A stretch of DNA of 64,000 nt, taken from assembly GCA_033297075.1 (NCBI GenBank), contig MU858052.1, forward strand, positions 310,001 through 374,000. Reading direction: 5' to 3'. The DNA is from Rhypophila decipiens (Eukaryota > Ascomycota > Sordariomycetes > Sordariales > Naviculisporaceae). Both the position numbers and the translations under genes were made by a program. Within the stretch, counting starts at the first letter, position 1. Every line of letters starts with the position of its first letter. Of the stretch, positions 60,421 to 64,000 are shown piece after piece. The notes under the pieces were generated by a model, which worked only from the letters and a program-made list of their open reading frames with translations, was not told the origin of the DNA and did not search any database.

Positions 60421-62181
60421 ATGAGGACGCTGGGAAGCATGCTGGCTGAGACGTACGCCTCATGGGTTCGTTCCGTCTCCACATGCTGCGGGTTTGAGGA
60501 GAAGCCTCGATATGGTAAGTGCATGTGCTCAAGGTCACCGTCGTCGGTAATACTAAGACCCTCGTCAGACTCGGAGAAGTCGATCCATGTTCTCCATGAC
60601 CAGCCCGTCTTCATCCCGCCGCCATCTGCGGAGCCACTCTGGACTAGTGAGCAGACATATGAGAAGACGTTTGAGAGGGAGCGCGGGAGATCATTCGGGC
60701 AGCGTTCTGGAAGTCAAAATAGCCACAGGTCACGAAGGCGTTGGTTGTCGAGGTCATCTTCATCACGAAAACCGCAAATCTCGAACCCGTCCAACTTCCG
60801 ACACCTCCAGTCCGACTCGTTCCAGTATCCCGCAGCACAGCCCCGCCCAAGACCCGTATCCTTTCGACCGCTTCAGCTGAGCATCTACCAGCCAGACAAC
60901 CGGCTGTCTTCACTGCTCCCCTATTTCGACTCCACCGAGTGCAATATCGCCACCCCGCCTCCCGCCCACACTGCTGGCAGTAAGCAGTGGGAAGCCAGCA
61001 GTCCGACATTTGATAACGACAGGAGCTACTCATCAATGTCGTTTCATATCCCCCGAAAACATACTCGTGAGGGTTCAAACATGTCCCGGAGCCCCGTCAC
61101 GCCACCTACGATACCAACCAAGTCGAGAGCTCGTGCTCATACCGCCCCAGGTGCTGAACCGATTCTTGAGCGAATTGCGAGCGCCATGATTGAGAAGGAG
61201 AAGCTCCAGTCCGAGATTGACTCGATCGTCGAGCGACAGAGTCTGTATATCAGCAGCCGACCTTCGACCGCCTATGGTGTTGCAGATCTCGAGCCCATGC
61301 CCTCGATCCCGGCTCTCCCAGCCGCTGCACCCTCATTTGCTGAGCGTCTTAGTGTCGACGACCGGCCGCGGACTGCTCCTCAACAAACAACCGTCTACAC
61401 TCAAGAACAGACAATGGCCCTCGCAGCGGCAGCCTTCAACTCGCACCCGCCGCAGGTGACTCCTTCCTACTCGCGTGTTCGTGTGGGCGTCGACAGGTCG
61501 GGCTCCCCAATGACCACGCCACGACAAGAGTTCCGCAACGACGAAACCTTCGACAGGCCACTGGCTCCACCTCTCCCTCTGGTTCTTCGCCCGCCCCTCC
61601 GGAAAAAGAAGTCCTTCTCCCGAGTCTCAAACTGGCTCTTCCCTGCCGGATCCTCACCGAACCTCACCACAAGCAACAGCGACGACCCCTTCCAGCAGCG
61701 CGGCCGAGAAATCAGCCGTGACTCGGTAACCAACCAGCCCAGGCCAATCAAGGAGGGCGACGGATTCTACCAGTGCATCGCACCGCCGAACGCCACCATG
61801 AGCGCCACAGAGCATCTCTACGATGGGTTTGGATTTGGCAGCCCGGGAATGATGGAAACCAACACTGTTTCTTCGGTGTCGAGCTCAACCTGGGAGACTG
61901 ATGAGGACGACGATGACGACGAGAAACGGACCGTACCCACGACAACCTGCCAGTCCCCAGGCAGTAGCCCCGTTGTACAGAATACACCAAAACATACCCC
62001 GACTATCCAGAGGACGGCTACCTTTGGTGGGAAGCCCGCTTATGCTGGCGCTGCGTTGGACGGGGTCATGAATACTCCGAGCATAACCACGACGAACGAG
62101 ATCATCGTACCGGCAGTTCAACCCGGCTTGGCCGTACCCGTGAATGGCCATCGACCGCAAAGCGTCGGGGTTGCATTCTGA
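60421..62181 (+). CDS. hypothetical low-complexity protein
   Basis: A long frame of 586 codons from the ATG at 60421, too long to be chance here. I do not recognise a domain or a function. It contains a perfect short intron signature at 60515-60568 (gtaagt..tactaag..cgtcag, 54 nt). Removing it keeps the frame and gives 568 residues, changing PRYGKCMCSRS.. to PRYDSEKSIHVL. The protein is Ser/Pro/Arg-rich: an RS-like basic stretch SHRSRRRWLSRSSSSRK near the N-terminus, one likely helical or coiled segment (EPILERIASAMIEKEKLQSE), RPPLRKKKSFSRVSNWLFP, and an acidic run of Asp (DEDDDDDEK). No signal peptide or membrane segment. It looks intrinsically disordered, possibly cytoplasmic or nuclear. 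Confidence 0.8.
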   Translation: MRTLGSMLAETYASWVRSVSTCCGFEEKPRYGKCMCSRSPSSVILRPSSDSEKSIHVLHDQPVFIPPPSAEPLWTSEQTYEKTFERERGRSFGQRSGSQNSHRSRRRWLSRSSSSRKPQISNPSNFRHLQSDSFQYPAAQPRPRPVSFRPLQLSIYQPDNRLSSLLPYFDSTECNIATPPPAHTAGSKQWEASSPTFDNDRSYSSMSFHIPRKHTREGSNMSRSPVTPPTIPTKSRARAHTAPGAEPILERIASAMIEKEKLQSEIDSIVERQSLYISSRPSTAYGVADLEPMPSIPALPAAAPSFAERLSVDDRPRTAPQQTTVYTQEQTMALAAAAFNSHPPQVTPSYSRVRVGVDRSGSPMTTPRQEFRNDETFDRPLAPPLPLVLRPPLRKKKSFSRVSNWLFPAGSSPNLTTSNSDDPFQQRGREISRDSVTNQPRPIKEGDGFYQCIAPPNATMSATEHLYDGFGFGSPGMMETNTVSSVSSSTWETDEDDDDDEKRTVPTTTCQSPGSSPVVQNTPKHTPTIQRTATFGGKPAYAGAALDGVMNTPSITTTNEIIVPAVQPGLAVPVNGHRPQSVGVAF

Positions 62182-64000
62182 GTTGGCAAATAGATGAAGC
62201 AATCATCGTTTTCCTTTTTCCTTTCGAACCTATCACCTTTTGCATAATCATGTTGTAGTTATAGCTCATTCATCATATCCTGTTTTGCATTTTCTGGTCT
62301 GGGACCATTCATGATAGTGATACCAATCCTTTTTTTTTTCTTTCTTTTTTTCACATTCAGGCTGGGCTGCTACTACCTCCATACTGTAATCATTTTGCAT
62401 ACCCCTATATTTTCTGTACTACTAGTTGAAAAATTGCTGGCACGATCATCAAGACGGGAGGGACACTGGGGGTCATTATTGCTTCTGGAAATTGATAAAG
62501 GCACTGGACATGATGGCATGATGGGCTTGCCGTGGTATCTATCTTCTAAATACATGATTGTGTAATTAGCTTACTAGGTCTACTTGCTCGGTGATGTGTG
62601 ATGGAAAAGGGGTCCATGTCTGTGTGGAAGCTAGACGCCGGTATGGAATTAGATGACTTTTCTGGAAATAATCCATGTACGAATACCGGGCCTCGGCTTG
62701 GCACGGCGGCTATCTGATCTCGTTGTACGGATACTGTCCATATTTCATTCCCTTTCGGCAGTAACTATCCGTACTGCTACTACGTATATCTATTCCCATT
62801 TCATTGTTCAACTTTTACTTGTCCCATCCGTCTGGTACACGAGGCAGGAACATTTCATCACGGTCCCATTTACCCTGGCGGACGACTCCTTGGGGACCAG
62901 CTCGAGTCACTCACTCGAGTTCCTCGCCGTTTCTTCTTTCTCTTCCCGCCCCAGCAAATATCTTAATTCCAAACCCACAATGGATTGAGCATGAGCTTGA
63001 ACTCTGAATAACATCTCCTAGGGCGCCTGTAATGTCACATACCGTTACGCTGTACGACCTTGAGGCTTGAACGGGCCCCTATCTGAGCCCCTATCTGAGC
63101 TGTCTCTTCGAGTCTTCCATTCTCCCATACCTGACAAACCTCAACCAGACCTGCCACGGCAAATTAAGGGTCGGTGATGACTTCTTTATATCTAAAATGA
63201 CTTTTGGTCACTGCTTTCTTCTAAATTTTATTTTCCATGATTCAAAAGACTTTGAAGAGGTCACCCAGCAGAGTATGACAGACAAGTGTGGCAAGCTGTG
63301 CCCCGTTTCTAGTGTACACATGAATCAGTGTTCAACCTTGGCCGGGGTCTTTCCCGCCCCCCGTCCGGGGAAGGGTTACGCCAAGATATTGAAAAGCGGG
63401 TCACTCCCGCCTCTCCCGCTGCCACCCGAGAGGCCAATCGTCGTCGTTAGGCTCCTTGGCGGGCGCTTGACAGACGATGTTTCAACGAGGCATCGGGTCG
63501 GCTTGGCTTGCACGTGGCGTCCGTGTTTGGTTAGGAATGTTTCCAGTGGTGTGTGACAACGACATGGTAATTATCCGTAGCCATGTTGTTGATGTCCTCA
63601 ACACCTGCCTTCCTCGGTATACGAGTTTCTGACACGGAAGAAATGGCCGAGAATATTGGATGATACCCTCTTTTGTTTCCGAGCTCCCCGACCTTGTCAT
63701 CTCTGGATGAAACATGTTCAGATGATGTCGCCTTTCTACGATCCTTTACACCTCTCCCGACATGATTCAGCATCCACTCGCTGCACGAGTCCATCTGATA
63801 CGACGTTCCTTCTCTGACATGAAGGACATTTAACCGATGTTCCTGTGCATACCTGAAAATGAGGTCGCTCTTCTCTATATCACTGGGCACCATGGCCGGA
63901 TGGCAGCTGGACTGGCTCACTCGCCGCAGTGTCGGCCAATATAGGCTTCTCGGAACCAGTGAGCGTCAGGTTCCCAACTTCCAGACACGACAACAAACCC
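62182..64000. other. intergenic region at the right edge
   Basis: Includes the 3' UTR of the preceding gene. A minus-strand frame at 63531-63920 has no recognised domain. The gene it might belong to, if any, would lie beyond the window. Confidence 0.45.

Overview
The window is nuclear DNA of a filamentous ascomycete (Pezizomycotina, most likely Sordariomycetes). The evidence is short spliceosomal introns (about 54-145 nt) with GT..TACTAAC..AG signals, single-gene transcription units on both strands, a lone dispersed 5S rRNA gene, GGTA/GGAT microsatellites, and fungal orthologues (CreA/Cre1 repressor, Xbp1-type APSES factor, GT69 mannosyltransferase, MFS hexose transporter). I see no prophage, CRISPR array, plasmid or intact transposon.

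Layout. 1-840 (-): 5' part of a RAD51-paralogue (Rad55/Rhp55-like) gene that runs off the left edge. 841-25368: about 24.5 kb in which the only gene I can recognise is creA (9082-10362, +). A weak trace of a HeLo-like (HET-S-type) gene or pseudogene lies at 18.1-19.7 kb (-). 25369-28907: a fungal MscL-type mechanosensitive channel (-), a 5S rRNA gene (+) and a GT69 mannosyltransferase (-). 32658-38091 (+): an MFS hexose transporter followed by a twin-ATPase ABC-F protein. 38728-44227 (-): DNA topoisomerase II with a long, repeat-bearing C-terminus. 48575-50985 (+): Xbp1-like APSES/KilA-N transcription factor. 53047-54342 (-): Sec62. 54974-56445 (-): phosphoserine aminotransferase, whose first intron appears to be GC-AG. 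60421-62181 (+): a low-complexity protein of unknown function.

The genes are mostly unrelated housekeeping and regulatory genes, not a biosynthetic or defence cluster. A loose theme is carbon handling (glucose repressor and hexose transporter), but the two are 22 kb apart and not co-transcribed. The two transcription-factor genes sit in the larger gaps, whereas 32-56 kb is ordinary dense gene space.

Exon boundaries were read by hand from splice signals. For every multi-exon gene whose ends lie inside the window, the summed exon length is a whole number of codons. Most long open frames outside the listed genes look like chance.
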